DNA of 64,000 nt from Megalopta genalis (lineage: Eukaryota; Arthropoda; Insecta; Hymenoptera; Halictidae): positions 79,566 to 143,565 of the forward strand of contig NW_027476763.1 of NCBI RefSeq assembly GCF_051020955.1, in the 5' to 3' direction. Position 1 is the stretch's first letter. The number at the start of each line of letters is the position of its first letter. The position numbers and the translations under genes are program-made. The notes beneath the pieces are model-generated. The model was not told the DNA's origin and did not search any database. It worked only from the letters and a program-made list of their open reading frames with translations. This document shows positions 1 through 11,521 of this stretch, in pieces.

Positions 1-10
1 AAACGAGTTA

Positions 11-160
11 GCTTCAAATCCAAGCGAAACACATGATTTAGCTTCAAATCAATGCGAAATAGAAGGCTTAGCATCAAATCCATGCGACACAAATTATTTA
101 GCTTCTTATACTTGCGATATAAGTGATAAAGCTTCAAATGCAGACGAAACAAACGAGTGA
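11..160 (+). repeat. First 150-bp pentamer half (U1-U5)
   Basis: This half parallels 161-310 unit by unit. U1 matches U6 (NPS.THDL), U2 matches U7 (NQCE.E.L), U3 matches U8 (NPC.TN.L), U4 matches U9 (TCDI..D) and U5 matches U10 (A..ETNE). The 300-bp repeat is therefore a doubled 150-bp ancestor. The clearest difference is the last codon in the + frame: TGA at 158-160 here and TTA at 308-310 in the other half. Confidence 0.88.
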
Positions 161-310
161 ACTTTAAATCCAAGCGCAACACATGATTTAACTTCAAATC
201 AATGCGAAGTAGAAGATTTACCTTCAAATCCATGCGAAACAATTGGTTTAGCTTCAAATACTTGTGATATACATGATTTAGCTTCGGCTGCATGCGAAAC
301 AAACGAGTTA
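161..310 (+). repeat. Second 150-bp pentamer half (U6-U10)
   Basis: This is the diverged counterpart of 11-160. U6 typically starts TCTTCAAATCC or ACTTTAAATCC, U7 starts ACTTC, U8 starts CCTTC, U9 carries TGTGAT where U4 has TGCGAT, and U10 carries GCTGCATGC. These unit-specific letters let each 30-mer be assigned by eye and show where the HOR order is broken. Confidence 0.88.
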
Positions 311-1430
311 GCTTCAAATCCAAGCGAAACACATGATTTAGCTTCAAATCAATGCGAAATAGAAGGCTTAGCATCAAATCCATGCGACACAAATTATTTA
401 GCTTCGTATACTTGCGATATAAGTGATATAGCTTCAAATGCAGGTGACACAAACGAGTGATCTTCAAATCCAAGCGTAACACATGATTTAACTTCAAATC
501 AATGGGAAGTAGAAGATTTACCTTCAAATCCATGCGAAACAAATGGTTTAGCTTCAAATACTTGTGATACACATGATTTTGCTTCGGCTGCATGCGAAAC
601 AAACGAGTTAGCATAAAATCCACGCAAAACACATGATTTAGCTTCAAATCAATGCGAAATAGAAGGCTTAGCATCAAATCAATGCGACATAAATTATTTA
701 GCTTCTTATACTTGCAATATAAGTGATATAGCTTCAAATGCAGGTGAAACACTCCAGTGATCTTCAAATCCAAGCGTAACACTTGATTTAACTTCAAATC
801 AATGGGAAGTAGAAGATTTACCTTCAAATCCATGCGAAACAAATGGTTTAGCTTCAAATACTTGTGATATACATGATTTAGCTTCAGCTTCATGCGAAAC
901 AAACGAGTTAGCTTCAAATCCAAGCGAAACACATGATTTAGCTTCAAATCAATGCGAAGTAGAAGATTTACCTTCAAATCCATTTCTAAACAAATGGTTT
1001 AGCTTCAAATACTTGTGATATACATGATTTAGCTTCAGCTGCATGCGAAACAAACGAGTTAGCTTCAAATCCAAGCGAAACACATGATTTAGCTTCAAAT
1101 CAATGCGAAATAGAAGGCTTAGCATCAAATCCATGCAACACAAATTACTTAGCTTCGTATACTTGCGATATAAGTGATATAGCTTCAAATGCAGACGAAA
1201 CAAACGAGTGATCTTCAAATCCAAGCGTAACACGTGATTTAACTTCAAATCCATGCGAAACAAATAGTTCAGCTTCAAATACTTGTGATACACATGAATT
1301 TGCTTCAGCTGCATGCGAAACAAACGATTTAGCTTCAAATCCAAGCGAAACACATGATTTAATTTCAAATCAATGCGAAGTAGAAGGCTTACCATCAAAT
1401 CCATGCAACACAAATGAATTAGCTTCTTAT

Positions 1431-1447
1431 ACTTGCGATATAGCTTC
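1431..1447 (+). repeat. Shortened U4 unit with 9-bp in-register deletion
   Basis: U4 normally reads ACTTGCGATATAAGTGATAT before the next GCTTC. Here it reads ACTTGCGATATAGCTTC, a loss of 9 bp. The + frame is kept. The same event is seen at 4453-4469 and 8465-8481 and nowhere else that I noticed, so it marks common descent of the three P blocks. Confidence 0.85.
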
Positions 1448-1622
1448 AAATGCAGGCGAAACACACGAGTGATCTTCAAATCCAAGCGAAACACATGATT
1501 TAATTTCAAATCAATGCGAAGTAGAAGATTTACCTTCAAATCCATGCGAAACAATTGGTTTAGCTTCAAATACTTGTGATATACATGATTTAGCTTCAGC
1601 TGCATGCGAAACAAACGAGTTA

Positions 1623-1652
1623 GCTTCAAATCCAAGCGAAACACATGGTTTA
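1623..1652 (+). repeat. Hybrid U1/U8 unit creating a 390-bp HOR
   Basis: The unit starts like U1 (ATCCAAGCGAAACACATG) and ends GGTTTA like U8, and is followed by U9 rather than U2. An extra U9-U10-U1 triplet (90 bp) is thereby inserted. Identical hybrids lie at 11927-11956, 16517-16546 and 20327-20356. The structure is the expected product of out-of-register exchange between U1 and U8. Confidence 0.82.
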
Positions 1653-2429
1653 GCTTCAAATACTTGTGATATACATGATTTAGCTTCAGCTGCATGCGAA
1701 ACAAACGAGTTAGCTTCAAATCCAAGCGAAACACATGATTAAGCTTCAAATCAATGCGAAGTAGAAGGCTTAGCATCAAATCCATGCAACACAAATTATT
1801 TAGCTTCTTATACTTGCGATATAAGTGATAAAGCTTCAAATGCAGGCGAAACAAACGATTAAGCTTTAGATCCAAGCGTAACACATGATTTAACTTCAAA
1901 TCAATGCGAAGTAGAAGATTTACCTTCAAATCCATGCGAAACAAATGGTTTAGCTTCAAATACTTGTGATATACATGATTCAGCTTCAGCTGCATGCGAA
2001 ACAAACGAGTTAGCTTCAAATCCAAGCGAAACACATGATTTAGCTTCAAATCAATGCGAAGTAGAAGGCTTAGCATCAAATCCATGCAACACAAATTATT
2101 TAGCTTCTTAAACTTGCGATATAAGTGATAAAGCATCAAATGCAGGCGAAACAAACGAGTGAGCTTTAAATCCAAGCGTAACACCTGATTTAACTTCAAA
2201 TCCATGCGAAACAAATGGTTCCGCTTCAAATACTTGTGATACACATGAATTTGCTTCAGCTGCATGCGGAACAAACGATTTAGCTTCACACCCAAGGGAA
2301 ACATATGATTTAACTTCAAATCAATGCGAAGTAGATGGCATACCATCAAATCCATGCAACACAAATTATTTAGCTTCTTATACTTGCGATATATGTGATA
2401 TAGCTTCAAATGCAGGCGAGACATATGAG

Positions 2430-4742
2430 TTAGCTTCAAATCCAAGCGAAACACATGATTTAGCTTCAAATCAATGCGAAATAGAAGGCTTAGCATAAAA
2501 TCCATGCGACACAAATTATTTAGCTTCGTATAATTGCGATATAAGTGATATAGCTTCAAATGCAGGTGAAACAAACGAGAGATCTTCAAATCCAAGCGTA
2601 ACACATGATTTAACTTCAAATCAATGGGAAGTAGGAGATTTACCTTCAAATCCATGCGAAACAAATGGCTTAGCTTAAAATACTTGTGATACACATGATT
2701 TAGCTACGGCTGCATGCGAAACAAACGAGTTAGCTTCAAATCCAAGCGAAACACATGATTTAGCTTCAAATCAATGCGAAATAGAAGGCTTAGCATCAAA
2801 TCCATGCGACACAAATTATTTAGCTTCGTATACTTGCAATATAAGTGATATAGCTTCAAATGCAGGTGAAACAAACCAGTGATCTCCAAATCCAAGCGTA
2901 ACACTTGATTTAATTTCAAATCAATGGGAAGTAGAAGATTTTCCTTCAAATCCATGCGAAACAAATGGTTTAGCTTCAAATACTTGTGATATACATGATT
3001 TAGCTTCAGCTGCATGCAAAACAAACGAGTTAGCTTCAAATCCAAGCGAAACACATGATTTAGCTTCAAATCAATGCGAAATAGAAGGCTTAGCATCAAA
3101 TCCATGCGACACATATTATTTAGCTCCGTATACTTGCGATATAAGTGATATAGCTTCAAATGCAGGTGAAACAAACGAGTGATCTTCAAATCCAAGCGTA
3201 ACACATGATTTAACTTCAAATCAATGGGAAATAGAAGATTTACCTTCCAATCCATGCGAAACAAATGGTTTAGCTTCAAATACTTGTGATATACATGATT
3301 TAGCTTCGGCTGCATGCGAAACAAACGAGTTAGCTTCAAATCCAAGCGAAACACATGATTTAGCTTCAAATCAATGCGAAATAGAAGGCTTAGCATCAAA
3401 TCCATGCGACACAAATTATTTAGCTTCTTATACTTGCGATATAAGTGATAAAGCTTCAAATGCAGACGAAACAAACGAGTGAACTTTAAATCCAAGCGCA
3501 ACACATGATTTAACTTCAAATCAATGCGAAGTAGAAGATTTACCTTCAAATCCATGCGAAACAATTGGTTTAGCTTCAAATACTTGTGATATACATGATT
3601 TAGCTTCGGCTGCATGCGAAACAAACGAGTTAGCATAAAATCCACGCAAAACACATGATTTAGCTTCAAATCAATGCGAAATAGAAGGCTTAGCATCAAA
3701 TCAATGCGACATAAATTATTTAGCTTCTTATACTTGCAATATAAGTGATATAGCTTCAAATGCAGGTGAAACACTCCAGTGATCTTCAAATCCAAGCGTA
3801 ACACTTGATTTAACTTCAAATCAATGGGAAGTAGAAGATTTACCTTCAAATCCATGCGAAACAAATGGTTTAGCTTCAAATACTTGTGATATACATGATT
3901 TAGCTTCAGCTTCATGCGAAACAAACGAGTTAGCTTCAAATCCAAGCGAAACACATGATTTAGCTTCAAATCAATGCGAAGTAGAAGATTTACCTTCAAA
4001 TCCATTTCTAAACAAATGGTTTAGCTTCAAATACTTGTGATATACATGATTTAGCTTCAGCTGCATGCGAAACAAACGAGTTAGCTTCAAATCCAAGCGA
4101 AACACATGATTTAGCTTCAAATCAATGCGAAATAGAAGGCTTAGCATCAAATCCATGCAACACAAATTACTTAGCTTCGTATACTTGCGATATAAGTGAT
4201 ATAGCTTCAAATGCAGACGAAACAAACGAGTGATCTTCAAATCCAAGCGTAACACGTGATTTAACTTCAAATCCATGCGAAACAAATAGTTCAGCTTCAA
4301 ATACTTGTGATACACATGAATTTGCTTCAGCTGCATGCGAAACAAACGATTTAGCTTCAAATCCAAGCGAAACACATGATTTAATTTCAAATCAATGCGA
4401 AGTAGAAGGCTTACCATCAAATCCATGCAACACAAATGAATTAGCTTCTTATACTTGCGATATAGCTTCAAATGCAGGCGAAACACACGAGTGATCTTCA
4501 CACCCAAGGGAAACACATGATTTAACTTCAAATCAATGCGAAGTAGAAGATTTACCTTCAAATCCATGCGAAACAAATGGTTTAGCTTCAAATACTTGTG
4601 ATATACTTTATTTAGTTTCAGCTGCATGCGAAACAAACGAGTTAGCTTCAAATCCAAGCGAAACACATGATTTAGCTTCAAATCAATGCGAAGTAGAAGG
4701 CTTAGCATCAAATCCATGCAACACAAATTATTTAGCTTCTTA
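2430..4742 (+). repeat. Duplicated block P/Q, copy 2
   Basis: Positions 2430-3330 match 6412-7312 at offset 3982, including the rare GAGAGATC at the U5/U6 joint (about 2577 and 6559). From about 3323 the block also matches copy 1. It carries the +1 TTTCTAAAC variant at 4005, the 9-bp U4 deletion at 4453-4469, and ATACTTTATTTAG near 4602, which is shared with copy 3 only. Similarity to copy 3 ends near 4742, where U4 here reads CTTAAAC. Confidence 0.8.
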
Positions 4743-6411
4743 AACTTGCGATATAAGTGATAAAGCATCAAATGCAGGCGAAACAAGCGAGTGAGCTTTA
4801 AATCCAAGCGTAACACATGATTTAGCTTCAAATCAATGCGAAGTAGAAGGCTTAGCATCAAATCCATGCAACACAAATTATTTAGCTTCTTATACTTGCG
4901 ATATAAGTGATAAAGCTTCAAATGCAGGCGAAACAAACGAGTGATCTTCAAATCCAAGCGTAACACATGATTTAAATTCAAATCAATGGGAAGTAGAAGA
5001 TTTACCTTCAAATCCATGCGAAACAAATGGTTTAGCTTCAAATACTTGTGATATACATGATTTAGCTTCAGCTGCATGCGAAACAAACGAGTTAGCTTCA
5101 AATCCAAGCGAAACACATGATTTAGCTTCAAATCAATGCGAAATAGAAGGCTTAGCTTCAAATCCATGCGACACAAATTATTTAGCTTCGTATACTTGCG
5201 ATATAAGTGATATAGCTTCAAATGCAGACGAAACAAACGAGTGATCTTCAAATCCAAGCGTAACACGTGATTTAACTTCAAATCAATGCGAAGTAGAAGG
5301 CTTAGCATCAAATCCATGCAACACAAATTATTTAGCTTCTTATACTTGCGATATAAGTGATAAAGCTTCAAATGCAGGCGAAACAAACGAGTGATCTTCA
5401 AATCCAAGCGTAACACATGATTTAACTTCAAATCAATGGGAAGTAGAAGATTTACCTTCAAATCCATGCGAAACAAATGGTTTAGCTTCAAATACTTGTG
5501 ATATACATGATTTAGTTTCAGCTGCATGCGAAACAAACGAGTTAGCTTCAAATCCAAGCGAAACACATGATTTAGCTTCAAATCAATGCGAAGTAGAAGG
5601 CTTAGCATCAAATCCATGCGACACAAATTATTTAGCTTCGTATACTTGCGATATAAGTGATATAGCTTCAAATGCAGACGAAACAAACGAGTGTTCTTCA
5701 AATCCAATCGTAACACGTGATTTAACTTCAAATCCATGCGAATCAAATGGTTCAGCTTCAAATACTTGTGATATACATGATTTAGTTTCAGCTGCATGCG
5801 AAACAAACGAGTTAGCTTCAAATCCAAGCGAAACACATGATTTAGCTTCAAATCAATGCGAAGTAGAAGGCTTAGCATCAAATCCATGCAACACAAATTC
5901 TTTAGCTTCTTATACTTGCGATATAAGTGATAAAGCAACAAATGCAGGCGAAACAAACAAGTGAGCTTTAAATCCAAGCGTAACACATGATTTAACTTCA
6001 AATCAATGCGAAGTAGAAGATTTACCTTCAAATCCATGCGAAACAAATGGTTTAACTTCAAATACTTGTGATATACATGATTTGGCTTCAGCTACATGCG
6101 AAACATACGAGTTAGCTTCACACCCAAGGGAAACACATGATTTAACTTCAAATCAATGCGAAGTAGAAGGCTTACCATCAAATCCAAGCAACACAAATTA
6201 TTTAGCTTCTTATACTTGCGATATAAGTGATATAGCTTCAAATGCAGGCGAAACAAACGAATGAGCTTTAAATCCAAGCGTAACACATGATTTAACTTCA
6301 AATCAATGCGAAGTAGAAGATTTACCTTCAAATCCATGCGAAACAAATGGTTTAGCTTCAGATACTTGTGATATACATGATTTAGCTTCAACTGCATGCG
6401 AAACAAACGAG

Positions 6412-8754
6412 TTAGCTTCAAATCCAAGCGAAACACATGATTTAGCATCAAATCAATGCGAAATAGGAGGCTTAGCATCAAATCCATGCGACACAAATTA
6501 TTTAGCTTCGTATACTTGCGATATAAGTGATATAGCTTCAAATGCAGGTGAAACAAACGAGAGATCTTCAAATCCAAGCGTAACACATGATTTAACTTCA
6601 AATCAATAGGAAGTAGGAGATTTACCTTCAAATCCATGCGAAACAAATGGCTTAGCTTAAAATACTTGTGATACACATGATTTAGCTACGGCTGCATGCG
6701 AAACAAACGAGTTAGCTTCAAATCCAAGCGAAACACATGATTTAGCTTCAAATCAATGCGAAATAGAAGGCTTAGCATCAAATCCATGCGACACAAATTA
6801 TTTAGCTTCGTATACTTGCAATATAAGTGATATAGCTTCAAATGCAGGTGAAACAAACCAGTGATCTCCAAATCCAAGCGTAACACTTGATTTAACTTCA
6901 AATCAATGGGAAGTAGAAGATTTTCCTTCAAATCCATGCGAAACAAATGGTTTAGCTTCAAATACTTGCGATATACATGATTTAGCTTCAGCTGCATGCA
7001 AAACAAACGAGTTAGCTTCAAATCCAAGCGAAACACATGATTTAGCTTCAAATCAATGCGAAATAGAAGGCTTAGCATCAAATCCATGCGACACATATTA
7101 TTTAGCTCCGTATACTTGCGATATAAGTGATATAGCTACAAATGCAGGTGAAACAAACGAGTGATCTTCAAATCCAAGCGTAACACATGATTTAACTTCA
7201 AATCAATGGGAAATAGAAGATTTACCTTCCAATCCATGCGAAACAAATGGTTTAGCTTCAAATACTTGTGATATACATGATTTAGCTTCGGCTGCATGCG
7301 AAACAAACGAGTTAGCTTCAAATCCAAGCGAAACACATGATTTAGCTTCAAATCAATGCGAAATAGAAGGCTTAGCATCAAATCCATGCGACACAAATTA
7401 TTTAGCTTCTTATACTTGCGATATAAGTGATAAAGCTTCAAATGCAGACGAAAAAAACGAGTGAACTTTAAATCCAAGCGCAACACATGATTTAACTTCA
7501 AATCAATGCGAAGTAGAAGATTTACCTTCAAATCCATGCGAAACAATTGGTTTAGCTTCAAATACTTGTGATATACATGATTTAGCTTCGGCTGCATGCG
7601 AAACAAACGAGTTAGCTTCAAATCCAAGCGAAACACATGATTTAGCTTCAAATCAATGCGAAATAGAAGGCTTAGCATCAAATCCATGCGACACAAATTA
7701 TTTAGCTTCGTATACTTGCGATATAAGTGATATAGCTTCAAATGCAGGTGACACAAACGAGTGATCTTCAAATCCAAGCGTAACACATGATTTAACTTCA
7801 AATCAATGGGAAGTAGAAGATTTACCTTCAAATCCATGCGAAACAAATGGTTTAGCTTCAAATACTTGTGATACACATGATTTTGCTTCGGCTGCATGCG
7901 AAACAAACGAGTTAGCATAAAATCCACGCAAAACACATGATTTAGCTTCAAATCAATGCGAAATAGAAGGCTTAGCATCAAATCAATGCGACATAAATTA
8001 TTTAGCTTCGTATACTTGCAATATAAGTGATATAGCTTCAAATGCAGGTGAAACACTCCAGTGATCTTCAAATCCAAGCGTAACACTTGATTTAACTTCA
8101 AATCAATGGGAAGTAGAAGATTTACCTTCAAATCCATGCGAAACAAATGGTTTAGCTTCAAATACTTGTGATATACATGATTTAGCTTCAGCTTCATGCG
8201 AAACAAACGAGTTAGCTTCAAATCCAAGCGAAACACATGATTTAGCTTCAAATCAATGCGAAGTAGAAGATTTACCTTCAAATCCATTTCTAAACAAATG
8301 GTTTAGCTTCAAATACTTGTGATATACATGATTTAGCTTCAGCTGCATGCGAAACAAACGAGTTAGCTTCAAATCCAAGCGAAACACATGATTTAATTTC
8401 AAATCAATGCGAAGTAGAAGGCTTACCATCAAATCCATGCAACACAAATTAATTAGCTTCTTATACTTGCGATATAGCTTCAAATGCAGGCGAAACACAC
8501 GAGTGATCTTCACACCCAAGGGAAACACATGATTTAACTTCAAATCAATGCGAAGTAGAAGATTTACCTACAAATCCATGCGAAACAAATGGTTTAGCTT
8601 CAAATACTTGTGATATACTTTATTTAGTTTCAGCTGCATGCGAAACAAACGAGTTAGCTTCAAATCCAAGCGAAACACATGATTTAGCTTCAAATCAATG
8701 CGAAGTAGAAGGCTTAGCATCAAATCCATGCAACACAAATTATTTAGCTTCTTA
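6412..8754 (+). repeat. Duplicated block P/Q, copy 3
   Basis: This block matches copy 2 from 2430 and copy 1 from position 1. It keeps the extra 300-bp HOR present in copy 1, with TTTTGCTTCGG at about 7881 as at 579. It carries the +1 variant at 8287 and the 9-bp U4 deletion at 8465-8481. Relative to copies 1 and 2 it has lost one 300-bp HOR between these two marks. The mosaic of presence and absence of whole HORs fits unequal exchange. Confidence 0.78.
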
Positions 8755-9191
8755 TACTTGCGATATAAGTGATAAAGCTTCAAATGCAGGCGAAACAAAC
8801 GAGTGATCTTCAAATCCAAGCGTAACACATGATTTAACTTCAAATCAATGGGAAGTAGAAGATTTACCTTCAAATCCATGCGAAACAAATGGTTTAGCTT
8901 CAAATACTTGTGATATACATGATTTAGCTTCAGCTGCATGCGAAACAAACGAGTTAGCTTCAAATCCAAGCGAAACACATGATTTAGCTTCAAATCAATG
9001 CGAAGTAGAAGGCTTAGCATCAAATCCATGCGACACAAATTATTTAGCTTCGTATACTTGCGATATAAGTGATATAGCTTCAAATGCAGACGAAACAAAC
9101 GAGTGATCTTCAAATCCAAGCGTAACACGTGATTTAACTTCAAATCCATGCGAAACAAATAGTTCAGCTTCAAATACTTGTGATATACATC

Positions 9192-9991
9192 ATTTAGCTT
9201 CAGCTGCAGGCGAAACAAACGAGTTAGCTTCAAATCCAAGCGAAACACATGATTAAGCTTCAAATCAATGCGAAGTAGAAGGCTTAGCATCAAATCCATG
9301 CAACACAAATTATTTAGGTTCTTATACTTGCGATATAAGTGATAAAGCTTCAAATGCAGGCGAAACAAACGATTAAGCTTTAGATCCAAGCGTAACACAT
9401 GATTTAACTTCAAATCAATGCGAAGTAGAAGATTTACCTTCAAATCCATGCGAAACAATTGGATTAGCTTCAAATACTTGTGACATACATGATTTAGTTT
9501 CAACTGCATGCGAAACAAACGAGTTAGCTTGAAATCCAAGCGAAACACATGATTTAGCTTCAAATCAATGCGAAATAGAAGGCTTAGCATCAAATCCATG
9601 CGACACAAATTATTTAGCTTCGTATACTTGCGATATAAGTGATATAGCTTCAAATGCAGGCGAAACACACGAATGATCTTCAAATCCGAGCGTAACACTT
9701 GATTTAGCTTCAAATCAATGCGAAGTAGAAGGCTTAGCATCAAATCCATGCAACACAAATTATTTAGCTTCTTAAACTTGCGATATAAGTGATAAAGCAT
9801 CAAATGCAGGCGAAACAAACGAGTGAGCTTTAAATCCAAGCGTAACACATGATTTAGCTTCAAATCAATGCGAAGTAGAAGGCTTAGCATCAAATCCATG
9901 CAACACAAATTATTTTGCTTCTTATACTTGCGATATAAGTGATATAGCTTGAAATGCAGGCGAAACACACGAGTGATCTTCAAATCCAAGC
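9192..9991 (+). repeat. Duplicated block U, copy 1
   Basis: About 800 bp match 14682-15481 at offset 5490. Shared rare states are GCTGCAGGCG in U10 (about 9203), TTTAGGTTCTTAT in U4 (about 9314) and GCTTGAAATCC (about 9527). The match ends where U1/U6 reads GCGAAAC here and GCGTAAC in the other copy. Confidence 0.78.
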
Positions 9992-10876
9992 GAAACACAT
10001 GATTTAGCTTCAAATCAATGCGAAATAGAAGGCTTAGCATCAAATCCATGCGACACAAATTATTTAGCTTCGTATACTTGCGATATAAGTGATATAGCTT
10101 CAAATGCAGGCGAAACACACGAATGATCTTCAAATCCGAGCGTAACACTTGATTTAGCTTCAAATCAATGCGAAGTAGAAGGCTTAGCATCAAATCCATG
10201 CAACACAAATTATTTAGCTTCTTAAACTTGCGATATAAGTGATAAAGCATCAAATGCAGGCGAAACAAACGAGTGAGCTTTAAATCCAAGCGTAACACAT
10301 GATTTAGCTTCAAATCAATGCGAAGTAGAAGGCTTAGCATCAAATCCATGCAACACAAATTATTTTGCTTCTTATACTTGCGATATAAGTGATATAGCTT
10401 GAAATGCAGGCGAAACACACGAGTGAGCTTTAAATCCAAGCGTAACACATGATTTAGCTTCAAATCAATGCGAAGTAGAAGGCTTAGCATCAAATCCATG
10501 CAACACAAATTATTTAGCTTCTTAAACTTGCGATATAAGTGATAAAGCATCAAATGCAGGCGAAACAAACGAGTGAGCTTTAAATCCAAGCGTAACACAT
10601 GATTTAGCTTCAAATCAATGCGAAGTAGAAGGCTTAGCATCAAATCCATGCAACACAAATTATTTTGCTTCTTATACTTGCGATATAAGTGATATAGCTT
10701 GAAATGCAGGCGAAACACACGAGTGAGCTTTAAATCCAAGCGTAACACATGATTTAGCTTCAAATCAATGCGAAGTAGAAGGCTTAGCATCAAATCCATG
10801 CAACACAAATTATTTTGCTTCTTATACTTGCGATATAAGTGATATAGCTTGAAATGCAGGCGAAACACACGAGTGA
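9677..10876 (+). repeat. Run of eight 150-bp pentamers
   Basis: Pentamers begin at 9677, 9827, 9977, 10127, 10277, 10427, 10577 and 10727. Each is a U1- or U6-like unit followed by U2-U3-U4-U5, and U7-U10 are absent. The normal U6-U7-U8 order resumes at 10877. Positions 10277-10576 and 10577-10876 form a near-perfect 300-bp tandem, and 9541-9960 repeats at offset 450. This shows the 150-bp period acting as an independent unit of amplification. Confidence 0.88.
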
Positions 10877-11521
10877 TCTTCAAATCCAAGCGTAACACAT
10901 GATTTAACTTCAAATCAATGCGAAGTAGAAGATTTAGGTTCAAATCCATGCGAAACAAATGGTTTAGCTTCAAATACTTGTGATATACATGATTTAGCTT
11001 CAGCTGCATGCGAAACAAACGAGTTAGCTTCAAATCCAAGCGAAACACATGATTAAGCTTCAAATCAATGCGAAGTAGAAGGCTTAGCATCAAATCCATG
11101 CAACACAAATTATTTAGCTTCTTATACTTGCGATATAAGTGATAAAGCTTCAAATGCAGGCGAAACAAACGATTAAGCTTTAGATCCAAGCGTAACACAT
11201 GATTTAACTTCAAATCAATGCGAAGTAGAAGATTTACCTTGAAATCCATGCGAAACAATTGGTTTAGCTTCAAATACTTGTGATATACATGATTCAGCTT
11301 CAGCTGCATGCGAAACAAACGAGTTAGCTTCAAATCCAAGCGATTCACATGATTTAGCTTCAAATCAATGCGAAATAGAAGGCTTAGCATCAAATCCATG
11401 CGACACAAATTATTTAGCTTCGTATACTTGCGATATAAGTGATATAGCTTCAAATGCAGGCGAAACACACGAATGATCTACAAATCCGAGCGTAACACTT
11501 GATTTAGCTTCAAATCAATGC

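Larger units (their letters stand above)
11..310 (+). repeat. Exemplar 300-bp higher-order repeat (ten 30-bp units, U1-U10)
   Basis: The units are U1 11-40, U2 41-70, U3 71-100, U4 101-130, U5 131-160, U6 161-190, U7 191-220, U8 221-250, U9 251-280 and U10 281-310. The sequence from 311 restarts with U1 and repeats the order. In the + frame the units read ASNPSETHDL, ASNQCEIEGL, ASNPCDTNYL, ASYTCDISDK, ASNADETNE-stop, TLNPSATHDL, TSNQCEVEDL, PSNPCETIGL, ASNTCDIHDL and ASAACETNEL. The same ten-unit order recurs through most of the window and is the dominant higher-order period. U10 contains adjacent CAGCTG and GCATGC motifs (in copies with TCAGCT), and U4 copies ending AAA create AAGCTT at the U4/U5 boundary. 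Confidence 0.95.
1..1490 (+). repeat. Duplicated block P, copy 1
   Basis: This block is recognised by rare shared variants: ACTTTAAATCC with GCGCAAC (161-180), GCATAAAATCC (611), the +1 TTTCTAAAC insertion (983) and a 9-bp deletion in U4 (1431-1447). It matches 3323-4512 at offset 3322, then 3022 because copy 2 lacks one 300-bp HOR. It matches 7305 onward at offset 7304. It may start upstream of the window. Confidence 0.8.
983..8310 (+). repeat. Recurrent +1 insertion variant of U8 (TTTCTAAAC), left cluster
   Basis: In U8 the normal CCATGCGAAACAAATGG becomes CCATTTCTAAACAAATGG, which adds one base. Copies start at 983, 4005 and 8287. Each shifts the + frame and makes the - strand open frame end in a different frame, with the tail GFEGKSSTSH. 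The identical complex change shows spread from one event rather than repeated mutation. Confidence 0.9.
8568..11468 (-). other. Long open frame in repeat, probably not a gene
   Basis: This is a 966-codon open frame made of decapeptides such as HVFRLDLKLN and YHLYRKYKKL. It is rich in Leu, Lys, Arg and His and has no recognisable domain, signal peptide or non-repeat end. It opens and closes inside the array. It is long because the 30-bp unit is divisible by three and lacks a stop in this frame. Common sequence variants change its residues, which argues against selection on this reading. Confidence 0.75.

Noticed and set aside
71..130. CENP-B box
   Set aside because: U4 copies with TTCGTATACTTGCGA partly resemble the CENP-B box, but the required A after the four-base gap and the CGGG core are missing.
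131..160. Alternative genetic code reading TGA as Trp
   Set aside because: It would open the + frame across HORs, but TAA stops (for example CTTAAACTTG near 2107 and GCATAAAATCC at 611) and many frameshifts remain.
281..310. Hairpin or operator at CAGCTGCATGC in U10
   Set aside because: CAGCTG and GCATGC are short palindromes overlapping by chance in the unit. They do not form a longer stem, and many copies carry substitutions there.
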